Shown here: positions 15,715-23,146 of the stretch, one piece after another | Layout of the letters: each line of letters opens with the position of its first letter | Position numbering within the stretch: the first letter of the stretch is position 1 | IMG/VR virus record: IMGVR_UViG_3300031576_000635 | Coordinates: 1-28,922 of that record | Source: a virus | Direction: 5' to 3' (one strand) | DNA: 28,922 nt | Translations under genes and position numbers: made by a program | Notes under the pieces: generated by a model | Told to the model about the DNA's origin: nothing | Databases searched by the model: none | What the model saw: the letters and a program-made list of their open reading frames with translations, nothing else

Positions 15715-17748
15715 TTACATCGCTCCCGCCAACGCTCCTGGTGTCATTGGCACACCAGCAGTATTCCCTCGACCTGGGGCGCGCGCACTCCCGCCCGCGG
15801 CAGATATCCCCGCCATATCTGGCGACATTTGGGTGCTGGCGAAAAGTTTATTACGGGGTTTGCCCCAAATACGGGCAAATTCTTCTTCGAGTCCTTCTTT
15901 ATTTGGGACAGAGCCAAGTTGCATGAGTGAGAGCATGTCCGCTAACATTTCCTTAAACATTGTTTTAAAGAAAGGAGATGATTCGCGTTCCTTACTATTT
16001 ATAACGACATACCAAAGAATTCCAGCCTTTCGAAGTTCCGTAGGATTAATATAAATTTGTCGGACAGGAGTTCCTCTTGCTTTTTCAGTAACAAGTTCCA
16101 AATCTCGAATTGATTGAGCGTCAGGAAGTTTATCATCCTGCAATATTACTTGTCTTTCGCCAGGCCCTTCTCCTGGGATAGCGGTTTCGCGGGTGACTTT
16201 TCTATAAGAATTTACAAGTTTTCGCGCTTCTTCAACCCCCATAACTTTAGTATCGACTGGCTCGAACCAATTATCTAAAATATTATATAGGCGAAGTAAC
16301 GCCAACTTTTTCTCAAGTAGCATACAGGCCGCGACAGTGAGACCAAGAGTTAAGCGAGCTTGCCTCTGTAGTTCCAAGACCTCAGTCGCGGTTTGCTGAG
16401 CGCCACTTTTTTGACCAGTAAATTGTTCCGAAACAGTAGACTTATCTATAAGCTGGTTCATTTTATCAAAGAAGGCCGTCTCTCCAGCTGTAATTCCTTG
16501 TACTTCGTTGCCCGCAATCGGAGTAAGGGAACCAGGGTCTATTCCCATTGAGATACGCCCAGGAGACAACACTTTTCTATCTATCACCCGACCAGAAGTA
16601 TTAACATATGCGGGAGTGAAACTCTTACGTGTCTTAAGAACAAACAACTTTAACATCTCATCAAGAATCGCTGAAATTTCCTTAACCGAACCAGAAGAAA
16701 CAAAAGACGCGCCAAAGGCGAATTTATCATTAATGATTCTAAATACCTGCTTGGCAATATTGTATTCTCCGCGAGGCGAGACTGCCGACAAAGGAAATCC
16801 GACTGGTAACATTAAAACTCCATTGATGACTATTTGGAATTCATCCGATGGTTTAGCTTGATATAAAATAATTTCTACCTGGTCATCTTTAAGGTCTGTC
16901 AACCGCCACTTATTATCAAAAATAGTTTTTGGGTCACTAGCATTAATTAATGGAACCCTACCCTTATGCACAAACTTCCAGTTCTCAAATTTGCCGTAGC
17001 GCGCCTTAGCATCGTCATAGTTAGTTTGAATTAAAACAAAAACATCTGGCTGATTTTCCATATGGAACTTAGTGAGGTCTCCAAGAAAAACATTCGGTGT
17101 ATATAAAATAGTTCTGGATGGACCTTCAAAAACCAATTCAAGGGCATCGGTATAACCCGCAAAATCTTTAAATTCTCCCTTATATTTTTGTTTGAGAATT
17201 TTTTTAGTCTCAAATTTCTTGACCCATTCTTCCTGAACAAAAACAGTTCCCTGTTTTAAGAGTTCGCGCTGGCGCGATAATTTTTTCTCTTCGTCTCCCC
17301 CACCATCCGCCCCGTCTCTGATTTCTGTATCGTAAATAATATCTTCCAGGGCTTGTCCAAGCGCTGTCACCTTGTCATTATTTTTATCAAAAGCAAAAAC
17401 CTCTGGTGAAAGATTTAAATTATTTATATGGGACAAAAGTGAATCTAGTTTTTGTTCAACGGTTCCAGCACTGACCACGACATCATCAGGATTTTTCTTT
17501 GGGTCAAGATGATGGGTATTGGCAATTTTTTCGTTGTCTTCGTAGTATTTATAGCGGGTAATATTATTAAGTTCAGGGAATGATTGGTTATTTAATTGAT
17601 AAATCCTTTCCAATCGCGCCTGTAAAAAACTTAAATACGCCCTATCTTTATCACTATAAATACTAATCACGCTCTCTTCGGATTTTTTTTCCTTATCAAG
17701 AGGATTTTCTGGGATGGCTTTTTGAGTGATGTCTAATACTGGAGGCAT
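15715..17748 (-). CDS. Portal protein
   Basis: 677 aa, within the large (P22-type, podovirus) portal size range. It has wing and clip-like regions (for example F-V-Q-E-E-W-V-K-K-F, residues 170-179). A helical segment at 440-495 (E-Q-F-T-G-Q-K-S-G-A-Q-Q-T-A-T-E-V, then L-E-K-K-L-A-L-L-R-L) corresponds to the stem/crown helices typical of portals. The tail 640-677 is Gly/Pro/Ala-rich and probably disordered. The dodecamer would form the DNA channel at the packaging vertex and dock the large terminase. It starts 11 bases after the HNH gene, without a Shine-Dalgarno. Confidence 0.82.
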   Translation of the reverse strand: MPPVLDITQKAIPENPLDKEKKSEESVISIYSDKDRAYLSFLQARLERIYQLNNQSFPELNNITRYKYYEDNEKIANTHHLDPKKNPDDVVVSAGTVEQKLDSLLSHINNLNLSPEVFAFDKNNDKVTALGQALEDIIYDTEIRDGADGGGDEEKKLSRQRELLKQGTVFVQEEWVKKFETKKILKQKYKGEFKDFAGYTDALELVFEGPSRTILYTPNVFLGDLTKFHMENQPDVFVLIQTNYDDAKARYGKFENWKFVHKGRVPLINASDPKTIFDNKWRLTDLKDDQVEIILYQAKPSDEFQIVINGVLMLPVGFPLSAVSPRGEYNIAKQVFRIINDKFAFGASFVSSGSVKEISAILDEMLKLFVLKTRKSFTPAYVNTSGRVIDRKVLSPGRISMGIDPGSLTPIAGNEVQGITAGETAFFDKMNQLIDKSTVSEQFTGQKSGAQQTATEVLELQRQARLTLGLTVAACMLLEKKLALLRLYNILDNWFEPVDTKVMGVEEARKLVNSYRKVTRETAIPGEGPGERQVILQDDKLPDAQSIRDLELVTEKARGTPVRQIYINPTELRKAGILWYVVINSKERESSPFFKTMFKEMLADMLSLMQLGSVPNKEGLEEEFARIWGKPRNKLFASTQMSPDMAGISAAGGSARAPGRGNTAGVPMTPGALAGAM

Positions 17749-17759
17749 TTTTTTTTATA

Positions 17760-18269
17760 TTAGCATTTAATATATGTCAAGCATATGTTTTTCTGTGGAT
17801 AAAGGTAGGGTGTTCTATTCCCCTTCTTAGAATTACACCTTCTACAGCGCGGTAAAATATTACTAATCAAATCATTTCCTCCCCTAGAAAGCGGAATAAT
17901 ATGGTCTTTTTCGATATTTTCAGTAGTTTTGCAATCCACACATTTCCCCTTATTTTTCTTTAAAAGCTCAAGCCATTCTTTATCAGAATGATGTTCTAAA
18001 ATACTCAATATTGCCCTATTTTTATATTTCTGAATTTTAGCATTATGTTTAGCTTTCGGAGTTTGCCAATATTTTTTATATGTTTCTTTACACCTCTCAT
18101 AAGATTCTCTTTTCTGTTGAAGAATTTTTTCTCTATTTTTTAATTTATATTCTTTTACTCTTGTATTTTTATTCTCCTCATACCATTTTTTACAACGAAT
18201 AATAACTTTTTCTCTATTAAGAATATGCCATTCTTTTTTATATTGTTTTATTTCTTCTTTTGTTTTCAT
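17760..18269 (-). CDS. HNH endonuclease coupled to the large terminase
   Basis: 169 aa. Residues 1-90 are Lys/Glu-rich helices with repeated K-x-x-Y/W elements, probably DNA-binding. The HNH domain is complete: C110-x-x-C113, E120-K-D122-H123-I-I-P-L-S-R-G-G, N137, C142-x-x-C145-N146. Its ATG overlaps the terminase stop as ATGA, so it is probably translated together with TerL. That fits either a packaging-associated HNH nuclease, as found beside terminases in several cos phages, or a homing endonuclease that captured this slot. It lacks NUMOD3 modules and is distinct from the other two HNH genes. A TTATCCACA (minus) lies within its 3' end at 17794-17802. Confidence 0.85.
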   Translation of the reverse strand: MKTKEEIKQYKKEWHILNREKVIIRCKKWYEENKNTRVKEYKLKNREKILQQKRESYERCKETYKKYWQTPKAKHNAKIQKYKNRAILSILEHHSDKEWLELLKKNKGKCVDCKTTENIEKDHIIPLSRGGNDLISNILPRCRRCNSKKGNRTPYLYPQKNICLTYIKC

Positions 18270-19801
18270 TTTGAAAAAAAAGCCTGGTCTTGTTCTTTAA
18301 TAGATTCCCCATCAAGAACTAAAATTTCATCACGCCACAATTCACCCAAAAGCCTCACTGGGTCAGCAAAGTGTGAATTATCATCATGACGTGGCTTATC
18401 TTTAAAAGTACCCAACTTATCATCAAATTCTCTACGATAATTAAACAGTGCCTCGTGAAGTCTCTGGCACTTTTCTTCGTCAAATTCAAATTTATAAAAT
18501 AATTGTCGCACTCTCTCTATTCCATCTTGTATGGGGATTTTAGTACCAACGCGAATATTTCTTAATCCCAAATTATAAAGACTTTGTTTCCTGGAAACAC
18601 CAGTACCAAGTTCTTTAACTTCAATATCGTGAGGGAAATGATGCGTCCCATATCTATAACCAGAGTTTTCTTTTTTATCCTTTAGCCAATCATAATAATG
18701 TGAAAGGGGTTGGTTTCTACTCCAGTACATATCTATAAAACGAATTTTCTGATTAATATTTTGAGTCAAAAGAATAACAGTAAAATCATTCATACCGAGG
18801 TCAAACCAAGTATCAACTGTTTTCATTGGGTCGCACGGTAATGGCTTAATTCTATTTTCTAAATAAACTTTCGCCATCTCCCGTGCGTAATAAGAACCCT
18901 CGACATTTGTTTGAAAACATTCATCAAGCATTGACGGATATTCCGAGAAAATCTTGTCCTTCATTAAAACTTTTTTCTTGACATACCAATTTTGTTGCTC
19001 GGTATCAAGAACAATCCCATGCTTATCCTTTAACATTTTAAAATAATCCTGAAGCTCCTGTGGAATAATTACATATCCTGAAAGCCTATACTTCGGGTCC
19101 ACCCACCATGGGAAAAATATTATTTTAAAATCAAACGGGGTTAACTCCCGTCCTTCCTTCCGCGCCCTCTCGGCATCCATGCAAAAATTATAAAAATATC
19201 CCTCTCGGCCAGCAGCGGTAGACTCAATCGATACCACATTCCCTATATGCACCGAGTTAATCGCCCCCGTTACAATCTCTTCAGCCTTCTCAGGAAACTT
19301 CTGACAGATATACCCAAACTCTGAGACGTGCAAATATTGTATCGTTCCAGAACGAGTGGACATCGAAACGAATATCGTCCCCCCATTCTGCCCCTCGCCC
19401 GTCCAAGAAAGTTCATAAGCGCTGTTTGTATTCGGCTCCCCAAGATATTTCTTTAACCACGGGTGCATATTATCCCAGGCGAATTTAATTTTGTTTTTAA
19501 AAATCTTTTTCATGTCATCCTGACGGTGAGCGATAATGCCCGCGGTTTTATTTTCCTCAAAAAGTATCGCATCAAAATAAAGAATGGCGTAAAAAGTCGT
19601 GACCCCAAGTTGACGGGCTTTTGGAGAAATCATGAAGTACCAAAAATTTTCATAGAGAGTTTTTTGGATTTCTCTATTTTCTGGTTTAAATAAAACCTTT
19701 TTTCCATTCTCGTCTTTTATAAAATAAAGATTGTTTAAGCGCCACCACCTGTCGCCTAATTTTTCTACAACTTCTTCTACTGTCATTTGTTCGGGATTCA
19801 T
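18266..19801 (-). CDS. terL: Terminase large subunit
   Basis: 511 aa, full-length. The ATPase domain has a Walker A-like P-K-A-R-Q-L-G-V-T-T (60-69), Walker B Y-L-H-V-S-E (156-161) and coupling motif S-I-E-S-T-A (191-196). A conserved E-Y-P-S-M-L-D-E-C-F follows at 287-296. The nuclease domain carries acidic residues D334 (W-F-D-L-G), H391-D392 (H-F-P-H-D) and D473/D474 with D480 (H-D-D-N-S-H-F-A-D). It packages DNA through the portal and cuts it at start and end of packaging. Start and stop both overlap neighbours as ATGA, with the small subunit and the HNH gene. Confidence 0.92.
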   Translation of the reverse strand: MNPEQMTVEEVVEKLGDRWWRLNNLYFIKDENGKKVLFKPENREIQKTLYENFWYFMISPKARQLGVTTFYAILYFDAILFEENKTAGIIAHRQDDMKKIFKNKIKFAWDNMHPWLKKYLGEPNTNSAYELSWTGEGQNGGTIFVSMSTRSGTIQYLHVSEFGYICQKFPEKAEEIVTGAINSVHIGNVVSIESTAAGREGYFYNFCMDAERARKEGRELTPFDFKIIFFPWWVDPKYRLSGYVIIPQELQDYFKMLKDKHGIVLDTEQQNWYVKKKVLMKDKIFSEYPSMLDECFQTNVEGSYYAREMAKVYLENRIKPLPCDPMKTVDTWFDLGMNDFTVILLTQNINQKIRFIDMYWSRNQPLSHYYDWLKDKKENSGYRYGTHHFPHDIEVKELGTGVSRKQSLYNLGLRNIRVGTKIPIQDGIERVRQLFYKFEFDEEKCQRLHEALFNYRREFDDKLGTFKDKPRHDDNSHFADPVRLLGELWRDEILVLDGESIKEQDQAFFSK

Positions 19802-20376
19802 ATAGCTGCGCTATTAGTACCTGATAAAATATCACCTATTTTTTCGACCAATCCTTTTGAAGTTTTTTTAACAACAACAGCGCGACCTGATGTTTCAGAA
19901 ATAAGCGGGGTGCTTCCTTCTTTACGGATAAATTCAAAAGCTTGGAAAATGACATCATCTCCATTCCCTTCTGGTCTTTTTTTATCACCATATTCATCTG
20001 GAAACTTTTTTGAGAGGAGCCAAGCCGCTAGTTTATCATCTCCGCTTCGCGCACGCGAAGCGATAGTGTGGAGCATGTCTTTTTTAAATTCTAATTCCTT
20101 CATCCTGATTATTTTACCAATCAGGGGTTCGAGCTTTATATCTTCCTGGAACTTTTTAAAATCAATATCCACGAGCATGCACGACTCTTCGAGTGAGAGG
20201 CCGACCTTGGATGTGTAATAGGCGATTTTTTTGACAATGAGAATTGTTTCTGGTTTAAGTTTTTTCCTTGCCTGGTCCTCAAGAGATTGTGAAGCTAATT
20301 CTAAAGAATTAGCTTCTATTTCAGTTTGACTGGGTTCGAGAGCGGGAGGGGTTAATTCTTTTTTTTTACCTGCCAT
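19798..20376 (-). CDS. terS: Terminase small subunit
   Basis: 192 aa. A helix-turn-helix lies at about residues 50-82 (V-G-L-S-L-E-E-S-C-M-L-V-D-I, F-K-K-F-Q-E-D-I). Oligomerisation helices follow (K-D-M-L-H-T-I-A-S-R-A-R), then the common S-K-K-F-P-D-E-Y-G-D-K-K motif (122-133) and a Thr/Ser-rich tail. It recognises the packaging site and regulates TerL. It overlaps terL as ATGA. The promoter at 20385-20413 places the transcript start almost on the ATG, so the mRNA is predicted to be leaderless or nearly so. Confidence 0.85.
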   Translation of the reverse strand: MAGKKKELTPPALEPSQTEIEANSLELASQSLEDQARKKLKPETILIVKKIAYYTSKVGLSLEESCMLVDIDFKKFQEDIKLEPLIGKIIRMKELEFKKDMLHTIASRARSGDDKLAAWLLSKKFPDEYGDKKRPEGNGDDVIFQAFEFIRKEGSTPLISETSGRAVVVKKTSKGLVEKIGDILSGTNSAAI

Positions 20377-20384
20377 ATGTGGAA

Positions 20385-20413
20385 ACTATACAATACATAT
20401 TTTTTTTATCAAA
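20385..20413 (-). promoter_or_regulatory. Promoter of the terminase/late block
   Basis: On the minus strand: TTTGAT (20413-20408), 17 bases, TATAGT (20390-20385). Only 8 bases separate the -10 box from the ATG at 20376, so a start point 7-9 bases downstream of the -10 box leaves a leader of 0-2 bases. The spacer end ATATGTATTGTATA (20400-20387) is repeated exactly on the plus strand at 21104-21117. Confidence 0.65.
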
Positions 20414-20461
20414 GCCTTAAGGGTGGATATCTGAAAATTTGAAAAAAATTTTGGGGGATTC

Positions 20462-20530
20462 CTATGAAACAGCCCCCCCTCTAAAACTTAGGGGATGCCA
20501 CCCTTCCCTTCCATCTTTCTATGAAACAGC
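20462..20530. repeat. 12-bp direct repeat upstream of the small terminase gene
   Basis: CTATGAAACAGC occurs at 20462-20473 and 20519-20530, 57 bases apart start to start; the matching flank extends to TT(C/T)CTATGAAACAGC. It lies 86-154 bases upstream of terS. Terminase recognition sites are often repeats near terS, so it could belong to a packaging site, but no cleavage site can be seen. Confidence 0.5.
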
Positions 20531-21048
20531 ACGCGCACGGAACCAAGTACCTAACCATGAAATTTTAGGCGTGGGGGTCGTTCTTTGGGGGTATGGTATG
20601 CCCTGTATCGTCTTGTGTATAAAATAACGATTTATAGCCATATTTAGAGTGTCGCACAATCTACATTTTCCGCCACTAAAGAAAAAAGCTATATATAGAG
20701 CCATATAATCAACATACCTTATGCGACATAGAGCGTTTCTGTTGTGGTTTCGTGGTTTTCGCGTTCGGGACATAAAGAGCCAAAAGAGAGAAATACCCTA
20801 TAGATAGCTATATATTCTATAATAGATATAATTTTTTTTTTATTTTTAATTTTTATAATTAAACATGTTTTATAGAGCATATGAAAAACATATATAACAT
20901 ATGTTTTATGAAGTAAAATAAGGATGAAAAGTTTTTCTTTTTTAAAAAATATCACTATCTGGCTCGCTCACGCTCGCCTTAATAGGGAAAATATCCTTAT
21001 TTTAAGCCATCACCATTTGACAAAATATCATCATTTATGTTGTAGTGG

Positions 21049-21057
21049 TTATCCACA
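21049..21057 (+). promoter_or_regulatory. Perfect DnaA box in the control region
   Basis: TTATCCACA on the plus strand, followed by a very AT-rich stretch (21061-21140) that could unwind. This is the layout of a DnaA-dependent origin, though only one exact box is present here. Confidence 0.5.
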
Positions 21058-21065
21058 GATAGATA

Positions 21066-21119
21066 TTTACATATGTATCACATATGCTATATACTTGTTT
21101 TATATATGTATTGTATAAT
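21066..21119 (+). promoter_or_regulatory. Candidate early promoter(s)
   Basis: TTTACA at 21066-21071 is followed after 16 bases by TATATA (21088) or after 18 by TATACT (21090-21095). A second -10, TATAAT, lies at 21114-21119 but has only a weak -35. The -35 overlaps an ACATATGT palindrome. A start near 21100-21126 would give a 60-90 base leader to the first early gene. Confidence 0.5.
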
Positions 21120-21187
21120 AGAATATATATAGAACATATGTAGTCAATATGTTTTTATTAAAAGAACTTTTTAACTGCAAAATAAAT

Positions 21188-21310
21188 ATGATTACGAAGT
21201 CAAGTTTACGAAGTATACGAAATATCCTCTTAATTGTTGCGTTAGTGATTGCGTTCCTAGTCGCAGTCCATAACGACTACTTAATGCTACAAGGTGGATT
21301 TATAAATTAA
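21188..21310 (+). CDS. Tiny membrane protein, first early gene
   Basis: 40 aa: a basic N-terminus (M-I-T-K-S-S-L-R-S-I-R) then a single hydrophobic segment (I-L-L-I-V-A-L-V-I-A-F-L-V-A-V) and a short polar tail ending G-G-F-I-N. Positive-inside topology predicts the C-terminus outside. It is the first gene after the early promoter, 12 bases before the next gene, with leader AAAATAAAT before ATG. The function is unknown. Confidence 0.6.
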   Translation: MITKSSLRSIRNILLIVALVIAFLVAVHNDYLMLQGGFIN

Positions 21311-21322
21311 ATAAATAAAGTT

Positions 21323-21559
21323 ATGTTTGTAAAAAAAGACACTATCCTAGATATCAATCATTCCCGTAAAGGGCAATTCCGCGCCATTGCTTTGGAGAAT
21401 TTTGACACTAATAAAACTGAGTTTTACCCCGTCGCTATCGCTCTTTTGAAAGGTAAACCGAGCGCGGTCCGCGGCTTAAACCCCAATAATATCTGGGTAG
21501 CGGGAGACGCCATCCCCTGCCGAAACACTCTCTGTATTATTAAAATAGTAAAAAATTAA
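21323..21559 (+). CDS. Small early protein, unknown function
   Basis: 78 aa, beta-rich and basic: D-I-N-H-S-R-K-G-Q-F-R-A-I-A-L-E near the N-terminus, a central P-V-A-I-A-L-L-K-G-K-P and a C-terminal I-P-C-R-N-T-L-C strand with two cysteines. The start follows AAATAAATAAAGTT. The compact beta domain with an S-R-K-G-x-F motif looks like a small nucleic-acid-associated phage protein, but no family is recognised. Confidence 0.6.
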   Translation: MFVKKDTILDINHSRKGQFRAIALENFDTNKTEFYPVAIALLKGKPSAVRGLNPNNIWVAGDAIPCRNTLCIIKIVKN

Positions 21560-21564
21560 ATTAT

Positions 21565-21747
21565 ATGGAAGATAAAAAATACCTATTAAGAGTTTTAGAG
21601 CATTTACGCAAAACAGGTCAATACTTCTGTTTCACGGGAAACGGACAGCTATTGACTGCTGAAGAATTACTAACAAAATTAAGAGGTCATCAAGTCAGTT
21701 ATGGCGAAGCAGTCAGATATTTAACAGGTAAGCGAGTAAAAGTATAA
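21565..21747 (+). CDS. Small early protein, unknown function
   Basis: 60 aa, helical: L-L-R-V-L-E-H-L-R-K-T-G-Q-Y-F, then a T-A-E-E-L-L-T-K-L-R segment and Y-G-E-A-V-R-Y-L-T-G-K-R. It starts 5 bases after the previous gene behind AAATTAAAT. The helical repeats could form a small DNA-binding or regulatory domain; nothing more specific is visible. Confidence 0.55.
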   Translation: MEDKKYLLRVLEHLRKTGQYFCFTGNGQLLTAEELLTKLRGHQVSYGEAVRYLTGKRVKV

Positions 21748-21751
21748 AAAA

Positions 21752-21931
21752 ATGGAAACAAAAAACGAATTTTTGGTAGTAAAAGACGAAGAGGGTATTT
21801 ATAGACCATTAGCGGGTATGTGGGTTGATTACGGAAGAATGAAAGGACTTTCAAAGCTTGAAATAGACAAGTTTTTGAAGAAAAACAAGGATAGTAAAGT
21901 TGTCAGAGTAAAATTTACTGAAATTAAATAA
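21752..21931 (+). CDS. Small early protein, unknown function
   Basis: 59 aa (METKNEFLVVKDEEGIYRPL...), ending K-F-T-E-I-K. It has charged, alternating beta and helix character, with V-D-Y-G-R-M-K-G-L-S-K-L-E-I-D. It is separated by 4 bases from the upstream gene and 1 base from the next, all in one operon. Coding is supported by tight packing and leader AAAAAA before ATG. Confidence 0.6.
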   Translation: METKNEFLVVKDEEGIYRPLAGMWVDYGRMKGLSKLEIDKFLKKNKDSKVVRVKFTEIK

Positions 21932-21932
21932 A

Positions 21933-22106
21933 ATGGAAGTTGCTTACTATAAATATCAAAACACCGATTTATCCGTCTATTTTCGTGGATACATAAAGAA
22001 ATATCAAGGAAATAAGCTACTGGTAAAAACTTGTGGACAGGTCAGAAAGACACGAGCCGAAGCGTTAAAGGACGCTAGGCGATTATTGAAAATAATTAGT
22101 ATCTAA
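21933..22106 (+). CDS. Small basic early protein
   Basis: 57 aa. The N-terminal half is beta-like (Y-Y-K-Y-Q-N-T-D-L-S-V-Y-F-R-G-Y). The C-terminal half is a basic helix: V-R-K-T-R-A-E-A-L-K-D-A-R-R-L-L-K. The beta-strands-then-helix layout with T-R-A-E-A-L-x-D-A resembles the arm-binding (AP2-like) domain of phage integrases, but here it stands alone. It is the last gene before the structured leader at 22121-22216. Confidence 0.55.
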   Translation: MEVAYYKYQNTDLSVYFRGYIKKYQGNKLLVKTCGQVRKTRAEALKDARRLLKIISI

Positions 22107-22120
22107 ATTATTTATCCTTA

Positions 22121-22226
22121 TATCGTATATAAAAAATATATGCGATACATAGGGCAAAGAATTATTATAAAGCCCTAACGCTACACTTTTGCTAGTGGAA
22201 GCGTAGCACATTGAAAATTAAATATG
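22121..22226 (+). promoter_or_regulatory. Structured leader of the 22224 gene
   Basis: Three successive inverted repeats: TATCGTATAT with ATATGCGATA (22121-22147), AGGGC with GCCCT (22151-22176), and GCTAC...GTAGC enclosing CACT-TTTGCT-AGTG (22180-22207). It ends in TTGAAAATTAAATATG (22211-22226), which recurs exactly at 23864-23879 before the 23877 gene. TGCTAGTG at 22190-22197 also recurs there (23851-23858). This looks like a shared translation-initiation leader, possibly under RNA control. Confidence 0.5.
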
Positions 22227-22754
22227 GCACAAGAACAAAACGAAAAAGAAGCGTTAAAATATACGCACGGAAATTGTGAGAACCTACAAACAGAAGACGG
22301 GGAGTTTTGTAAAGAACATTACCCGTCCGTAGATACATCAAAAATAATCCCCAGTTTTACTTCTTATGGCGAGTATTCGTCATCAAATTACGGGCTTAAT
22401 TCTATCCGTTTTGACTTGCCTAACGGACTATCGTTTTACTTCTCTTACAGCACGCTAGTTGCTTTCAATAGCGGACATAGCGGATTTATAGTGAGGAAAA
22501 ATGACTGGTCAACAACAACGGGTAAGCATTTAAACTGGATAGACGGAGGAAGTAAGGATAAGCGTATAGACGAAGCTAGTTTTAACCTAAAACTAGCCGA
22601 TACGCTAAAACATTACGGCCTTTATGATGAAAAATGCTTGATATGCGGAGAAAACTTGCACGGACAAGTCCGTGTCCATCATCATCACAGGGACGATTGC
22701 AAGGAGCTACACGATTGTGCAACAGATACAGCGTGTAAAGGGAAGGGTCAATAG
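22224..22754 (+). CDS. Phage protein with small beta domain and Cys/His clusters
   Basis: 176 aa. The N-terminus has C-E-N-L-Q...F-C-K-E-H-Y-P (residues 18-32), a possible zinc site. The middle (about 50-130) is a domain I recognise from small phage and plasmid proteins: Y-S-S-S-N-Y-G-L-N-S-I-R-F, F-Y-F-S-Y-S-T-L-V-A-F, then N-D-W-S-T-T-T-G-K-H-L-N-W-I-D. Its function is not established. The C-terminus carries C-L-I-C-G (137-141) and H-H-H-H-R-D-D-C, probably a second zinc knuckle. The fused zinc elements suggest nucleic-acid or protein binding. It is expressed from the structured leader and ends before a terminator. Confidence 0.65.
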   Translation: MAQEQNEKEALKYTHGNCENLQTEDGEFCKEHYPSVDTSKIIPSFTSYGEYSSSNYGLNSIRFDLPNGLSFYFSYSTLVAFNSGHSGFIVRKNDWSTTTGKHLNWIDGGSKDKRIDEASFNLKLADTLKHYGLYDEKCLICGENLHGQVRVHHHHRDDCKELHDCATDTACKGKGQ

Positions 22755-22780
22755 GACTTTAGAGAGCGAATAGGAAGGGC

Positions 22781-22849
22781 AGAGACCGTTAGCGTCTCTT
22801 AATAAGCCGAACCGAAAGCCGATAATACACTAGCAGTTATCGGCTTTTT
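22781..22849 (+). terminator. Hairpin plus intrinsic terminator
   Basis: First a hairpin AGAGAC-CGTTAGC-GTCTCT (22781-22799), then the terminator AAAGCCGATAA / TTATCGGCTTT (22815-22847) with T-run to 22849. The terminator loop contains CACTAGCAG (22828-22836), the exact 9-base complement of CTGCTAGTG in the leader of the 23877 gene. It ends the transcript of the 22224 gene. Confidence 0.8.
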
Positions 22850-22901
22850 GTTTTGTCAGAAATTAAAAATAATTTTTAACTAAAAACAAAACAAAACAAC
22901 A

Positions 22902-22921
22902 TAGCAGGCCATGATAACGGC
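22902..22921 (+). repeat. Conserved 20-bp intergenic element, copy 1
   Basis: TAGCAGGCCATGATAACGGC, matching 17 of 20 bases with copy 2 at 25087-25106. Both follow an A/C-rich tract (here AAAACAAAACAAAACAAC) and an upstream terminator. The ATG inside opens a small membrane-protein frame in both cases, so it may be a shared translation-initiation element or a DNA site. Confidence 0.6.
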
Positions 22922-23138
22922 ATTTTACCATCATGAATTATTTTGTTTTACTACCAAAATTTTGCGCTTTATCCAGTCGCTAGAGCGCAAAACATTATTA
23001 GTAAAACAAAAATCCTATATGGAATTTGGAATTGGGCTTGATGTTTATTATCTATTGAGCGATATATTCTATCAAGTTGTTTTTGTGGTACAAACAATCG
23101 CTATTGTCGTTATAGCGGTGAAGATTATTAGGAAATAA
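22911..23138 (+). CDS. Small membrane protein (start uncertain)
   Basis: 75 aa from the ATG inside the conserved 20-bp element (begins M-I-T-A-F-Y), or 39 aa from the ATG at 23019 (M-E-F-G-I-G-L-D-V-Y-Y). Either form ends in a hydrophobic segment (V-V-F-V-V-Q-T-I-A-I-V-V-I-A-V) and a basic tail K-I-I-R-K. The segment between the two starts coincides with a large hairpin (22941-23011), so it may be leader rather than coding. The parallel frame at 25096 starts M-L-T-P-F-C in the same context. Function is unknown. Confidence 0.5.
   Translation: MITAFYHHELFCFTTKILRFIQSLERKTLLVKQKSYMEFGIGLDVYYLLSDIFYQVVFVVQTIAIVVIAVKIIRK
22941..23011. repeat. Large two-part hairpin with CAGTCGCT loop
   Basis: Outer stem TTTTGTTTTACTA (22941-22953) with 22999-23011, 13 bp perfect. 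A 6x6 internal loop follows, then inner stem TTTTGCGCT (22960-22968) with AGCGCAAAA (22984-22992), 9 bp perfect. The 15-base loop TTATCCAGTCGCTAG contains CAGTCGCT and a 7/9 DnaA-box match. No T-run follows, so it is not a terminator. Confidence 0.7.
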
Positions 23139-23146
23139 ATCTTAAA

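Larger units (their letters stand above)
20897..21141. repeat. Cluster of ACATATGT palindromes
   Basis: The 8-bp palindrome occurs at 20897-20904, 21069-21076 and 21134-21141, with a near match at 21080-21087. Two further copies are in the promoter spacer at 5143-5150 and upstream of the gene at 25285 (25232-25239). All five exact copies are outside convincing coding sequence or in promoter regions, and three read TTTACATATGT. They look like operators for a dimeric repressor or regulator. Confidence 0.45.
20414..21187. other. Divergent non-coding control region
   Basis: About 770 bases between the minus-strand late block and the plus-strand early block. No frame in it looks like a real gene: the few open frames are low-complexity or have implausible composition. 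It contains a 12-bp direct repeat (20462 and 20519), a C-run hairpin (CCCCT/AGGGG, 20476-20494), repeated AGCTATATAT (20688 and 20806), very AT-rich tracts near 20815-20910 and 21100-21135, three ACATATGT palindromes, a DnaA box, and a plus-strand promoter. Candidate roles are early/late transcription switch, replication origin and packaging-site region. Confidence 0.6.

Noticed and set aside
20519-20773. Open frame of 84 codons on the minus strand in the control region
   Set aside because: Composition is irregular, it runs across direct repeats and AT-rich tracts, no leader or neighbour supports it, and it resembles no family.
20719-20955. Open frame of 78 codons on the minus strand, Ile/Lys/Tyr-rich
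   Set aside because: It is explained by low-complexity AT-rich DNA; it has no plausible domain.
20924-21118. Open frame of 64 codons on the plus strand upstream of the first early gene
   Set aside because: It covers the DnaA box, palindromes and promoter boxes; the residues look random.
22941-23011. Large hairpin as a transcription terminator
   Set aside because: No T-run follows on either side and the loop is long; a separate canonical terminator already lies at 22815-22849.
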